This document shows, in pieces, positions 24,846-33,547 of a stretch of 35,512 nt of DNA. The stretch is from positions 1 to 35,512 of the IMG/VR virus record IMGVR_UViG_3300010158_000183; one strand, written 5' to 3'. A program made the translations under genes and the position numbers. The notes below the pieces were generated by a model. It ran no database searches, was not told the DNA's origin, and saw only the letters and a program-made list of their open reading frames with translations. The first letter of the stretch is position 1. Every line of letters begins with the position of its first letter. This DNA is from a virus.

Positions 24846-27449
24846 TTACAACATACTCTTAACTGATTGTGCAAGGGGACCATAACTTGCTGGATGTAAC
24901 GGATACGGGTCTTTAGCAGTAGGGGAACTGGCTTGAAAACTTACTGTTCGATCACCGTTTGATGCCGCAAAGTTACTTACTACAGTAGCGGCGACCGAAA
25001 AGTTTGGTAATATCCAAATATACTTTTTGGCCTTTAAGGCTGATCGAATTTGTCCTAACGTTTTTGTAAGAGTATTTTGTGCTGCCGTAGTTTGACTCTT
25101 TGGCTCTCTTTGGGCAATATCATTAGATCCTGCACTAACAACTACAGTATCGTACCCCACGACTGGGGGAACCCAGGTAGTTAATATCGTTATAGATAGT
25201 GACCCTGTACTAGCACTAACTACAATACCCGGTATCATTTTTTTCAATGCATCGCCGGTTCCCCAAGCAATACTATCTCCAACAACTGCGACGCGACCCG
25301 ACGATGATGTCGGAGTAGTAGATGAACTACTTCCTTCTGGTAAATTACTTAAATCGTCTTTCCATCCAGCGTTAGCAAGATTTTGTTGGACTAACGGAAT
25401 CCATCTAGCGGCTACAGTAGTATAGTCAGCTTTAGTAATATAATGTTTATTTTCTTTATCTAAAGTATGGTTCGCGTTATATGCCTTTCCCGTGCTCAAA
25501 TAAGCACCGGTTCCTGGTAAGCCGTAAGCTTTCCATGTCGATGATTGACCTATTCCCGCTGGACAAAATATTATTGAATATATGTCAGAAATATCTAGCT
25601 TTCCTTTTTTACCTAAATTCATTGCGTTGTTTTGTCGAAAATATTCTTCCATAACCGGCATTTGTTCTACTCGACTTAGTGTGGCCATTTTTTCTATTGT
25701 ATATCCAAATTTTCTAGGACTAGCAGAGGCAGCGGCTGTCCATTGTATAAGTCCATAAGCAGGACCGTTTGGATTATAAGATGACGGTTTACAATTTGAT
25801 TCTTGATAAATGACCGCTAATAGATCTACAGGAGAGCAATTTATTTTAGCACACAACGATTTTATTAATTTTAGCCATTCAATATCTTTTGCCCAGTCTA
25901 AAGCTGGTTTTCCGTTAGGTGGCGGCTGTCCTGTATTGGCGGACGGAATTTTATCATCTTGCGGATTATTAACCGAGGTAGTAGAATCTGATGGAATCGA
26001 GGAATCGGTTAAATCCGGAGCATAACGACTAGCATCGGTGTTTTCGTGCTGGTCGTATGGTTCGTGCGTCGGCACTCTTTGCATAATACTTGTTATAGAA
26101 TCTGCTTTGTAAAATGACGAATTTTCCCATCCGTTAGAGACCGATCTATTTGGTAGACTAAATCTAGATAAAGACGATTTAGGAGGGTTAGCAGAAGTCG
26201 GTGAATTTCCAGATACTGAATTAACTTGCACTTTAGAGCCATTAACAATTAACTGCCCCGATGCTTGTGCCGAAAACTGACCACCTGCACCTTGATTCAT
26301 ATTAGAAGCAGTACCTAAACTCATATTTCCCTGCGACGAAATACGAGTTTCCCCTCCAGATAATAAATTAATATTTTCCTTAGTGCTCATTGAAATTTCA
26401 CCGTTTGCAGTTACCCAAAGATATTTTCCTATTTCTGCTTGTATATGACCGCTCGCACTGATATTAATATCCCTACCTGCTTCTAAATTAATATCTCTAT
26501 CGGCACGGAAATTGAAATCTTGTTCCGAGTGTATACTAACACTGTCAGCGGCGTATATATCAATTTTGCCGCCGCTTGTTAATTCTATCCATGCGGTTCC
26601 TTTACTATTAGCAATATAGATTAAATCGTGGCTATTATGTAATAATATTTGGTGTCCTGTTCTTGTTCGTAGACGTACTAATTCATTTTGTCCATTAACA
26701 TCGCCGTCATCCATTACAAATGTTGTCCCCCCTAATCGACTTACAGGAATCGTACGTACCTGATCCTCAATGTAGCCAATGGTGCCCTGTTGCGCATCTG
26801 CGCCTTGATCAACAGGACCAGGCGTTGATATGCCAAATACACCACTAGGTACCTCTCTTCGAGCAGAACTGGATGTTACTCCTCTAACTGTATCTAACAA
26901 AAGTCCCTGTTGTAATAATCTATCTGCAAAGGGATGTATAGGTTTTTGAAATGTTTCAACATTTGGATTACTTAACGATTTTGATTTTTTATTAAATTCT
27001 ACAACAGGAAGTAATTCGGTACCGTATTTTCTTTTTTGATCCTCGGTCATAAATGTTTGTTTGCTGGCTGCAATACCCGGCACCATATGATTTTGAAAGG
27101 TATCTTGCACGCATCCTATCCAATATCCTTGATTAGGATCTCCGTCAATAAAAACTACTAATACGCGAGTACCAATGTCTGGAGGAACCATCCACATGCC
27201 GTAGCTTTTTTGACAATGTTGCCAATTTGTTTCGTCGTTCCCTTCAAATCGAGCGGAAGTGACGCCATAAAAAGGACTAAGGTAATTTACAATATAGGTG
27301 TCAGCTTGGTTCAGAACATTATTTGAGATACCTTTAATTAGTGCTACTTCCAATCTGCCCATAAAGGTACTATCTAAATGATTAGTAATTTTTGCTAAAA
27401 ACGGGCCTCGAGATAGAGGCAGGTGTCTTCTTCTAGTTTCTAAAGCCAT
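24846..27449 (-). CDS. 5: gp5-like baseplate central spike with transglycosylase and SGNH-hydrolase domains (867 aa)
   Basis: Domains in order: a gp5-type OB fold at about 15-135 (FLAKITNHLDSTFMGRLEVA, YGMWMVPPDIGTRVLVVFID, GYWIGCV); a beta-helix spike at about 250-420 with regular eight-residue-like repeats (GKIDIYAADSVSIHS, RDINLEAGRDINISA); a Ser/Pro linker; a lysozyme-like/lytic transglycosylase domain at about 516-696 with candidate catalytic Glu550 in VIYQESNCKPSSYNPNG; and a C-terminal SGNH/GDSL hydrolase at about 714-867. The last has GDSIAWG (Ser726), GSNDI (Gly774, Asn776) and DPYPLHP (Asp847, His852). T4 gp5 has its lysozyme between the OB fold and the helix; here the enzymes follow the helix. 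The protein likely punctures the envelope while cutting peptidoglycan and removing acyl or acetyl groups. It starts 3 bp after the stop of the hub-like gene. Confidence 0.88.
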   Translation of the reverse strand: MALETRRRHLPLSRGPFLAKITNHLDSTFMGRLEVALIKGISNNVLNQADTYIVNYLSPFYGVTSARFEGNDETNWQHCQKSYGMWMVPPDIGTRVLVVFIDGDPNQGYWIGCVQDTFQNHMVPGIAASKQTFMTEDQKRKYGTELLPVVEFNKKSKSLSNPNVETFQKPIHPFADRLLQQGLLLDTVRGVTSSSARREVPSGVFGISTPGPVDQGADAQQGTIGYIEDQVRTIPVSRLGGTTFVMDDGDVNGQNELVRLRTRTGHQILLHNSHDLIYIANSKGTAWIELTSGGKIDIYAADSVSIHSEQDFNFRADRDINLEAGRDINISASGHIQAEIGKYLWVTANGEISMSTKENINLLSGGETRISSQGNMSLGTASNMNQGAGGQFSAQASGQLIVNGSKVQVNSVSGNSPTSANPPKSSLSRFSLPNRSVSNGWENSSFYKADSITSIMQRVPTHEPYDQHENTDASRYAPDLTDSSIPSDSTTSVNNPQDDKIPSANTGQPPPNGKPALDWAKDIEWLKLIKSLCAKINCSPVDLLAVIYQESNCKPSSYNPNGPAYGLIQWTAAASASPRKFGYTIEKMATLSRVEQMPVMEEYFRQNNAMNLGKKGKLDISDIYSIIFCPAGIGQSSTWKAYGLPGTGAYLSTGKAYNANHTLDKENKHYITKADYTTVAARWIPLVQQNLANAGWKDDLSNLPEGSSSSTTPTSSSGRVAVVGDSIAWGTGDALKKMIPGIVVSASTGSLSITILTTWVPPVVGYDTVVVSAGSNDIAQREPKSQTTAAQNTLTKTLGQIRSALKAKKYIWILPNFSVAATVVSNFAASNGDRTVSFQASSPTAKDPYPLHPASYGPLAQSVKSML

Positions 27450-27452
27450 AAG

Positions 27453-30400
27453 TTATCCGCTGATTAATTTTTGTAAAGGACTCATTGCCGCTGTTGAACC
27501 ATACTGTGTCACAACTGAACTACTTAAAACCGCCGAACTAGGATTTCCTATAAATCCACCCGTGGCAGCATTTATACTTGCTTGGGACGATTCAAGTGAT
27601 CCTGCATAACCTGTTAATCCAGGAAGTCCTGATGTATAAGTTACAAGTCTATTTCCTTGAATAACACCGTCTGCTCCAAATATTTGACTTTGTAAGGCGC
27701 CAAGTGTTATATTCATATTGGCATTTTGTTGTCCAAGTGCGTTAACTCCATTATCAAATAATACTGTGTTAGTACCCGGAAGGGTAAAGTTATTTACATT
27801 ATACGTAGCACCTCTATTAGAAAATTCGGTTGCATCAGCAGGTGCGGAAGTATATGGCGCATTGGTAGGCAAATTAGGTAAAGTATCAGCTGTAAGAGTA
27901 TCTAATAAAACCCCTTGTGCTGAAAATGCTTTTAAATCAACATCTTGCGGAATCGCATCTAAAATACCTGATATCTGCTTTGAAATAAAACTCGAAAAAG
28001 GATCAGATAGTCCTGACAACTGCGAAGCATTTATTCCTAATTGATTCGATAACAGTGACGGACTTATCGGATTTCCCCCTAACACCGATGTATAATAGGA
28101 AGCCGGTGCGTGACTTGCTAATCCACTTAGACCAGTCGCTAGTGTGGCATCAACTGATTGATTAGCGATAGCAGAAACTAGTCCTATAGTTTTAGCGTAA
28201 TCTTGAGGAACCATATTTAGTGCTTGGTTAATTTTTTGTGACGCAAGACCCGACAAGTATAACTCAGGATTTATACTTAAAATTTGATCAGCTTTTTGTA
28301 AAGCAGTAGACGCCGCTATTATACCTTTAAGAGCTTTCTGAGAATTGATTCCTATTCCTGACCCTAATATACCCGAGCGAGCAACTATTTTGCCAGCTTG
28401 TTGAGAAACTACCTTACTAGCAAGTGCAGAAGTTAGTGGAGGCATGCCTAAGTCTCTAAAAGCACTATTGGCTAAATTTCCGCTAATAAGTGCAGATTGT
28501 CCAGTGAGGTAATTATTATTTAATAAATTACCCATATTGATCACATTGGCTGCTGTTCCTAATCCAGCATGTCCTAATCCGATTAAACCCGAAGCTTCCA
28601 TTCTAATACCCGATGCTAACTGATCTACACCACCGGGAATAGCACCGCCAAATAGTGCCGAACCGTTAGCAGTTTGCATTCCTATTCCACTAACTATTGC
28701 ACCGCTTACCTGAGTCGATTCAAAATTTGTAGTTCCTCCTAATCCACCAAGTGCATTTGTAAAATTACTATCATTATTAGGAAGCCCTCGACCTAACATT
28801 GATTTTAAATTAAAGGTATCTGCACCTGTGCCGTTTGCAAATGCGGCAAGGGTGCCGTTAGACTGGGCAATAGATTCCGGACTTAGCGGTCCTGTTGGAT
28901 TTTGTTGATTATTTGGATTAGGAGTGGTCGCAAGAGCACTTGAAAAACTGGCCGATGGAATTTTAATATCGATAAATTGACCGGGTCGCCGCATGATTGT
29001 AAGTACTTGTTTAAAAACTCCGTCTTTAAAAGTACTGTTTGCTTCATTTACTCTATAAATCCCACCAAACGGTACTTTCTTTGTATCAAAATACATAGTT
29101 CCTCCGTCCTCAAACGAACCATAGTCTATAGGATTGTTAAAAGTGATTGCGATCTGCAATTCTCCTCGATTGACTCGGGCCTCTCCATCGGAGGTAGTAT
29201 TGGTCTTTGAAAGGTCCACTGTTGGATCATAATTGCCGAGGCCACCGGTCGTAACATAGTAAGGATCTCCAACAATTTCAATTTCTCCGCTAGTTAATGC
29301 GGTCGAAGAATGTATTATAGCCTCATGAAAAGTTCTTGCCATTATGTAATAAGGATCGTCTTTAGTTGCTCCTGCATTAGGGGTACCCCTGCCAGCAGTA
29401 ACGCTTGTTTGAGCATGTGTTACTTTTATCCCAGCAACAGGTGTTTGACTCGCTGAAGTTTGTTCAGGATTGCCATCTTTAATTTTAACTTTTCCTTCGC
29501 CATTGCTTGTTGCATTATCAATTTTTGACTCTGCATCAGTATTACCAAATCCTTTCCCTACTGCTTCAAAAAATAAATTATTAAATTCTAATTTGAAATT
29601 TAAAATATCGACATTTTTTCCTGTATATATATAATTATAAGATCTTCCAACTTGAAGATTTAATTGATTATAATTAATAGGTAATGACGCATAGCCCGGA
29701 ATACAAGAATAGTGGACTTTATAAGGGTAGACAACATATTCAAATTCTTGATAAGGTTTTTTAGAAACCTTATCAATTTCCTTAAAGTCTTTTACATTTA
29801 TTCTAATCATAAAATAATCTATCATACCGTCACTGCCGATAGACCTCGGTAAATCCTTAAATTTATTTTTAATATATTCACTGTCTCGAATCACCGACGA
29901 AATAATTTCGTGTATGTTAGAACCTTCAGTCGCTTGAACTTGAAAATCGCTATTATAAGGATTGGGTTTATTTTTTTCAGGTTGTTTGATTTGATCTTCC
30001 GGGGTTGGCGTCGGAGTAGCGTCAGAGTCTTTGCTATGATATGCATTTTTTTTAGTTGTGCTACCGGGAGGCAAAAATGAATAATTTCCGCTATCTTTTA
30101 AACTTTCTCCCATTTTAGATTTAGCAATTTCTTGATTTTTTTGATCTTTATTAAAGTTTAATCCTGTTTTTGGATCCCAATCAGGAAAACTAATTTTGTA
30201 GATATCGTGCTTTATTACTTCTGTTTCTCTAGAATCTTGATCAGATTGAGCAGTTTGTTTGTTTAACTGATCCATAAAATTTTTTAAAATTTCATAGACT
30301 GTTTTACCTTTCATATTAATAGTCGATTTGAGTTGATTAGGATTAGCCATTGCTCGATCGCTTGGGGGAGTAAGACTACATTTATATACTGTACCTTTTT

Positions 30401-31319
30401 CAGTGACTTCAATATCAACTGTACTGAATATAATAGGAAAATACCTAGAACTACCGGGTATTTTTTCTGGGGCAGGAAAATCCTGATTTTTATTGTCAGG
30501 ATATCCCCAGAAATCAAGCACCAAAACAAATTTTGCAGTCTGCCACCCTGGATATCCTGCAGACACCGCCGATACATGCAGTGCTTCCAAAAAACCATTT
30601 ATGCTATAAGGTTCGACAACAGTAAACGAAACATTAGTAGCTTGCGAATAACCAGTTTTTTCGCCGGTTGTTAGCAAACTATGAATTTCTACCTCATCAA
30701 TATACATGTCAAATCTACCGGGACTATCACTATTAAACGCTGAGGCAATTCCTGAGTTAAGTCGTAACGTGTCAATATTTTTTTGCGAAGCATTTATTTC
30801 TTCTTGGCTAGCTTCGTATGCATTTTTTAAATTATTATTTGCTTTAATTTGCTCGGTGGTAGGACCCGCCGCTGAAGCTATTCCGCCGGCTCCTTTACCA
30901 CCAGATTTTAAAATTACTCGTTTTAATTTTTTATTTCTATAGGTTGAGGGATCGTTTACTTCGTCTATACTCAATGCAGCCAGTGTAAAATTATAAGTGT
31001 AAGATCGATACGAATTTAAAATATTTGATCCCGTAACTGTGCTGTAATTTAACTTGTTAGAATAAAAAGTTGATGTATCCTCAGTAGTGGTTTTATTTGA
31101 AGTGACTTCTGTTTTTCTATCAACCCCCGGAGTAGTAGCCTCACTGTTATTAGAGGAGGCTTTATCAGTTTTTGGTGATATAGTTTTAGACGTATCTACT
31201 GGTTTTGATACAATGGGTGTAGAGGGATCTACTTTAACCGGTGGTGGTTTTATATTAATAGGTGGTGGTTTTATATTAATAGGGGTTATATCTATAAAAG
31301 GTTTTTGATCTATCGGCAT
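27453..31319 (-). CDS. Baseplate hub-like structural protein (1288 aa)
   Basis: A start at 31319 with an AGGGA ribosome site abuts the gp53 stop. Residues 1-85 are a Pro/Lys/Thr-rich leader including a duplicated INIKPPP. Residues about 100-330 contain YRSYTYNFTLAALS and FWGYPDNKNQDFPA. Residues about 459-590 (VQATEGSNIHEIISSVIRDS, VHYSCIPGYASLPINY) and 660-800 (GEIEIVGDPYYVTTG, ITFNNPIDY, GIYRVNEANSTFKDG) look like hub domains of the gp27/gpD type that seat the spike. Residues about 830-1150 are Gly/Ala/Ser/Leu-rich. Residues about 1187-1201 repeat a motif found in the neighbouring 290-residue protein. The order hub-spike-gp25-gp6 supports a baseplate hub role. The gp27 relationship is an inference; T4 gp27 has 391 residues. 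Confidence 0.7.
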   Translation of the reverse strand: MPIDQKPFIDITPINIKPPPINIKPPPVKVDPSTPIVSKPVDTSKTISPKTDKASSNNSEATTPGVDRKTEVTSNKTTTEDTSTFYSNKLNYSTVTGSNILNSYRSYTYNFTLAALSIDEVNDPSTYRNKKLKRVILKSGGKGAGGIASAAGPTTEQIKANNNLKNAYEASQEEINASQKNIDTLRLNSGIASAFNSDSPGRFDMYIDEVEIHSLLTTGEKTGYSQATNVSFTVVEPYSINGFLEALHVSAVSAGYPGWQTAKFVLVLDFWGYPDNKNQDFPAPEKIPGSSRYFPIIFSTVDIEVTEKGTVYKCSLTPPSDRAMANPNQLKSTINMKGKTVYEILKNFMDQLNKQTAQSDQDSRETEVIKHDIYKISFPDWDPKTGLNFNKDQKNQEIAKSKMGESLKDSGNYSFLPPGSTTKKNAYHSKDSDATPTPTPEDQIKQPEKNKPNPYNSDFQVQATEGSNIHEIISSVIRDSEYIKNKFKDLPRSIGSDGMIDYFMIRINVKDFKEIDKVSKKPYQEFEYVVYPYKVHYSCIPGYASLPINYNQLNLQVGRSYNYIYTGKNVDILNFKLEFNNLFFEAVGKGFGNTDAESKIDNATSNGEGKVKIKDGNPEQTSASQTPVAGIKVTHAQTSVTAGRGTPNAGATKDDPYYIMARTFHEAIIHSSTALTSGEIEIVGDPYYVTTGGLGNYDPTVDLSKTNTTSDGEARVNRGELQIAITFNNPIDYGSFEDGGTMYFDTKKVPFGGIYRVNEANSTFKDGVFKQVLTIMRRPGQFIDIKIPSASFSSALATTPNPNNQQNPTGPLSPESIAQSNGTLAAFANGTGADTFNLKSMLGRGLPNNDSNFTNALGGLGGTTNFESTQVSGAIVSGIGMQTANGSALFGGAIPGGVDQLASGIRMEASGLIGLGHAGLGTAANVINMGNLLNNNYLTGQSALISGNLANSAFRDLGMPPLTSALASKVVSQQAGKIVARSGILGSGIGINSQKALKGIIAASTALQKADQILSINPELYLSGLASQKINQALNMVPQDYAKTIGLVSAIANQSVDATLATGLSGLASHAPASYYTSVLGGNPISPSLLSNQLGINASQLSGLSDPFSSFISKQISGILDAIPQDVDLKAFSAQGVLLDTLTADTLPNLPTNAPYTSAPADATEFSNRGATYNVNNFTLPGTNTVLFDNGVNALGQQNANMNITLGALQSQIFGADGVIQGNRLVTYTSGLPGLTGYAGSLESSQASINAATGGFIGNPSSAVLSSSVVTQYGSTAAMSPLQKLISG
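31240..31281 (-). repeat. 21-bp perfect tandem duplication at the hub gene 5' end
   Basis: Two identical 21-bp units (31240-31260, 31261-31281) encode two copies of the heptapeptide INIKPPP near the N-terminus of the hub-like protein. A third, partly matching stretch (INIKP-like ITPI) precedes them. The identity implies recent slippage. Confidence 0.93.
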
Positions 31320-31619
31320 TTATATCCCTAAAGAATTTTTAATTGATGTAATTTTTGGTAGATAAATTTTTAATCCAGAACGCATGCTATAAATTGGATC
31401 AGTGACTACGGACGGATTCCTAACAGCAAATACCCACCATAGGTCCACATTTCCGTATAAATCATACGCTAATAAATCAGGTCGGTATTCATAATTTTTT
31501 GTTACAGTGAATAGTATGTCGTCTTTTTCAGCAGGAATACTCCTATAAGTCAGTATGTCGAGATATCCATTATTATTTTGAGTCGAATAATAAGGACTAG
31601 TATTTTTATAAACAGTCAT
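31320..31619 (-). CDS. 53: Baseplate wedge subunit gp53 (99 aa)
   Basis: The small protein matches the gp53 pattern: YLDILTYRSIPAEKDD at residues 19-34, then YRPDLLAYDLYGNVDLWWVF, RNPSV and DPIYSMRSGLKIYLP. In T4, gp53 (196 residues) bridges adjacent wedges and completes the hexagonal baseplate; this is a compact version covering the conserved LysM-like part. Its ATG overlaps the stop of the upstream gene as TAATG, with an AAGGA site, so translation is probably coupled. The product acts with gp6 and gp25. Confidence 0.9.
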   Translation of the reverse strand: MTVYKNTSPYYSTQNNNGYLDILTYRSIPAEKDDILFTVTKNYEYRPDLLAYDLYGNVDLWWVFAVRNPSVVTDPIYSMRSGLKIYLPKITSIKNSLGI

Positions 31620-32491
31620 TATATAAATCCTTTTGTATTCCCATTTAAATAGTCTGTAACGTTATAATTTAAAATTTCTTGTCTGCTGTAAATAGGTATA
31701 CAAGTAACCGATATCTCAGAAAAAACTGGTACTGTTGTTTTATTATAAATGCCAGTGCTGGTTTGTTTGCTTATAGAAAAATAATCGACAGTATTCGGAA
31801 GGGTTAATTTAAAATCAGCTATAGCCACAGGAACGTTTTTAAACATATAATCGCCGTAGGCATCTAATCGACATAGAGGAGGCGGACTCCCTGCATCTTG
31901 ATCATTTCCCCATCGCATTTTAGTTAATGCTTTAAGTAAATGAACTGTTGCTATATAAACTCCTGCATCGTCGTTGTTTTGTACGCTAAATTTTCCTGTA
32001 ATGTTTATAGGACTAGCCGAACTATACTTGTAAAAATATTGAGTATAATTACTGTGCATAGGATTTAACGATTGATATTCTGCCTTATAGTTTTGATCAA
32101 TAATTGGCGTATAAGGAAAAATAATTGCTCCTAGATTTACCAATTCTGCATTATTACCTGATGTATAGGCAGTAAAATAATTTGGAGGAACACGAATTTT
32201 AACACGAGTATCCTGAGCTAACATTCGTCCGTTACTATCTCTAACATTGACCTCAGGTTTAACCGAAGTGTTATCTGGCATAGCACCTGCGCCAACTTGC
32301 CCGTCGCGTGTACCAGATGCAGGCGGCTTGACGATCGGAGGCGGATCAGTTGGTGTTATCTTCGGCGGAGCGGTAGTCTCTTCCCAAAAATTATCTACAG
32401 TTTGATCACCATAGGTTACTGTCATAAAAGCGTTTTGTTGACCGAGTGAATTTATACCGTTATCGAATAATGTTTTAGTGTACGAAGCCAT
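31619..32491 (-). CDS. Baseplate/tail-tube junction protein, gp48/gp54-like candidate (290 aa)
   Basis: This is the first gene of the minus-strand virion block, with a strong AAGGAA site upstream of the ATG at 32491. Residues 7-22 carry the LFDNGINSLGQQNAF motif also present near the C-terminus of the hub-like protein. A Pro-rich linker follows (35-60). The main domain (95-290) has GAIIFPYTPIIDQNYKAEY, INITGKFSVQNNDDAGVYIA, then PPPLCRLDAYGDYMF and VDYFSISK, and FSEISVTCIPIYSRQEI. I associate this pattern with small baseplate proteins capping or initiating the tail tube in T4-like phages. Family membership is a recollection and not certain; a structural baseplate role is well supported by neighbours gp53 and gp5. 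Confidence 0.6.
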   Translation of the reverse strand: MASYTKTLFDNGINSLGQQNAFMTVTYGDQTVDNFWEETTAPPKITPTDPPPIVKPPASGTRDGQVGAGAMPDNTSVKPEVNVRDSNGRMLAQDTRVKIRVPPNYFTAYTSGNNAELVNLGAIIFPYTPIIDQNYKAEYQSLNPMHSNYTQYFYKYSSASPINITGKFSVQNNDDAGVYIATVHLLKALTKMRWGNDQDAGSPPPLCRLDAYGDYMFKNVPVAIADFKLTLPNTVDYFSISKQTSTGIYNKTTVPVFSEISVTCIPIYSRQEILNYNVTDYLNGNTKGFI

Positions 32492-32509
32492 TTTTGATTA
32501 ATTTCCTTT

Positions 32510-32574
32510 ATGATAAACTCGTAAATTGTTCTTTAGCTATATTTACCATATAAATAAACTGCTGAGTTTATCAT
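32510..32574. repeat. 11-bp perfect inverted repeat in the divergent region
   Basis: ATGATAAACTC (32510-32520) is the exact reverse complement of GAGTTTATCAT (32564-32574), with a 43-base spacer. One arm touches the leader of the minus operon, and the other ends 2 bases before the -35 box of the gene 55 promoter. This is suggestive of a regulator binding at two sites. Confidence 0.75.
32549..32556 (+). promoter_or_regulatory. T4-late-type promoter box TATAAATA
   Basis: An exact 8/8 match to the T4 late promoter element recognised by gp55-bearing RNA polymerase, oriented toward gene 55 with a leader of about 65 bases. If used, it would let gp55 transcribe its own gene late. Exact matches are expected a few times by chance in 35 kb of AT-rich DNA, but this one lies in the only sizeable noncoding region upstream of gene 55. 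Confidence 0.45.
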
Positions 32575-32576
32575 GG

Positions 32577-32604
32577 TTGACATCTAATAATTCCATGCTA
32601 CAAT
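32577..32604 (+). promoter_or_regulatory. Sigma70-type promoter for gene 55
   Basis: TTGACA (32577-32582) is a perfect -35 hexamer. A 16-base spacer leads to TACAAT (32599-32604), preceded by TGC as an extended -10. Transcription would begin near 32611, giving a very short leader containing the AAGGA site. This fits expression of gene 55 by unmodified host polymerase before late transcription. Confidence 0.75.
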
Positions 32605-32626
32605 ATAACATAAGGAAAAAATAATA

Positions 32627-33547
32627 ATGACAACGATTCCAATGTTACCAAAAAAACAAAAATATCTCAATAATAGGGATTTATTACAAGAAATACACAA
32701 TAGTAAATGTACATATTCTAGTTTTACTAAACAAGAGCACAGTCAATACGATATTATATTAACCAGTTTAGATAAAGTCAATATTCGAACAATAGCAGAA
32801 GCAAAACGTGCTCGTGCTAAACGTATCGGATTATATGCATTTGCAGAGGCGCGGGCCAACGGTGATAAAAAAATTAAACTTTTAGAATGTACACCAGATT
32901 ACAAAACTATTGCAAAAACAGACATCATTATTAGAATTATGACATTTGATCATATTCCCTTAGCACCGGGTCGTAAGAAAACTACCAAAACCCGAGCCGA
33001 TAGTCATGATAAAATAAATTTCCCCCCGTTTCAGCATTGGAAATTTAATGATGAAGATGAATTAGTTTGTGTAGGTAAAAGTCACTGGAAAGGCGGAATA
33101 AAAACCGGTAAATTTTCAAAAGATCATGGTCGCATTACAGAAAATCTTGGACGTATGTATATTAAGTTAGCAGAGAGATACGCACAACGGAGCAATTGGA
33201 GAGGTTATACCTATATCGAAGAAATGAAAGGCCAAGCTATTTTACAGTTAAGTCAAATCGGATTGCAGTTTGACGAATCAAAATCAGAAAATCCATTTGC
33301 CTATTATACTGCCGCAGTCACTAATAGTTTTACCAGAATTCTCAATATTGAAAAGAAAAATCAAAATATCCGAGACGACATGTTAGAAGACCACGGACTA
33401 ACACCGTCAACTACTAGACAAAATAGTCAACTCTATGCCGACGAGATCGCTCGACAGGCAGGATTGTATAAAACATTACGTATGCCAAAAAGTGATCCAG
33501 ATCTTGCAGAAGATGAATCTGGCACAGATGAAGAAATTAAAGGTTGA
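32627..33547 (+). CDS. 55: Late-transcription sigma factor gp55 (306 aa)
   Basis: The C-terminal half (residues 168-262) has the gp55 core: ENLGRMYIKLAERYAQRSNW, then RGYTYIEEMKGQAI, then LQFDESKSENPFAYYTAAVT and NSFTRILNIEKKNQNIRDDM. This matches the sigma2-like region of T4 gp55. Residues 13-22 (YLNNRDLLQE) match the T4 N-terminus (YVNNKELLQA). Between them lie about 130 extra residues (30-165) not present in T4 gp55 (185 residues), with basic stretches (RAKR, PGRKKTTKTR) and FPPFQHWKF. The acidic tail (EDESGTDEEIKG) could contact other proteins. In T4, gp55 replaces sigma70 on host polymerase and reads TATAAATA boxes with gp33 and the gp45 clamp. The AAGGA site lies 10 bases before the ATG. 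Confidence 0.9.
   Translation: MTTIPMLPKKQKYLNNRDLLQEIHNSKCTYSSFTKQEHSQYDIILTSLDKVNIRTIAEAKRARAKRIGLYAFAEARANGDKKIKLLECTPDYKTIAKTDIIIRIMTFDHIPLAPGRKKTTKTRADSHDKINFPPFQHWKFNDEDELVCVGKSHWKGGIKTGKFSKDHGRITENLGRMYIKLAERYAQRSNWRGYTYIEEMKGQAILQLSQIGLQFDESKSENPFAYYTAAVTNSFTRILNIEKKNQNIRDDMLEDHGLTPSTTRQNSQLYADEIARQAGLYKTLRMPKSDPDLAEDESGTDEEIKG

Larger units (their letters stand above)
32492..32626. promoter_or_regulatory. Divergent control region between late and early blocks
   Basis: This 135-bp noncoding stretch separates the minus-strand virion operon from plus-strand gene 55. It holds the ribosome sites of both flanking genes (minus AAGGAA near 32503-32508; plus AAGGA 32612-32616), a sigma70-type promoter toward gene 55, a perfect TATAAATA box on the plus strand (32549-32556), and an 11-bp inverted repeat (32510-32520 and 32564-32574). 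I found no convincing sigma70 promoter toward the minus strand; GGTAAATA (minus, 32547 to 32540) is a weak late-box candidate. Confidence 0.7.

Noticed and set aside
30333-30674. Plus-strand 113-codon frame antisense to the hub-like gene
   Set aside because: The composition is shadow-like and the opposite strand holds a continuous, recognisable structural protein.
32540-32547. GGTAAATA on the minus strand as the late promoter of the virion operon
   Set aside because: It matches the T4 late box at only 6 of 8 positions. The position is plausible, but the match is too weak to list as a separate feature.
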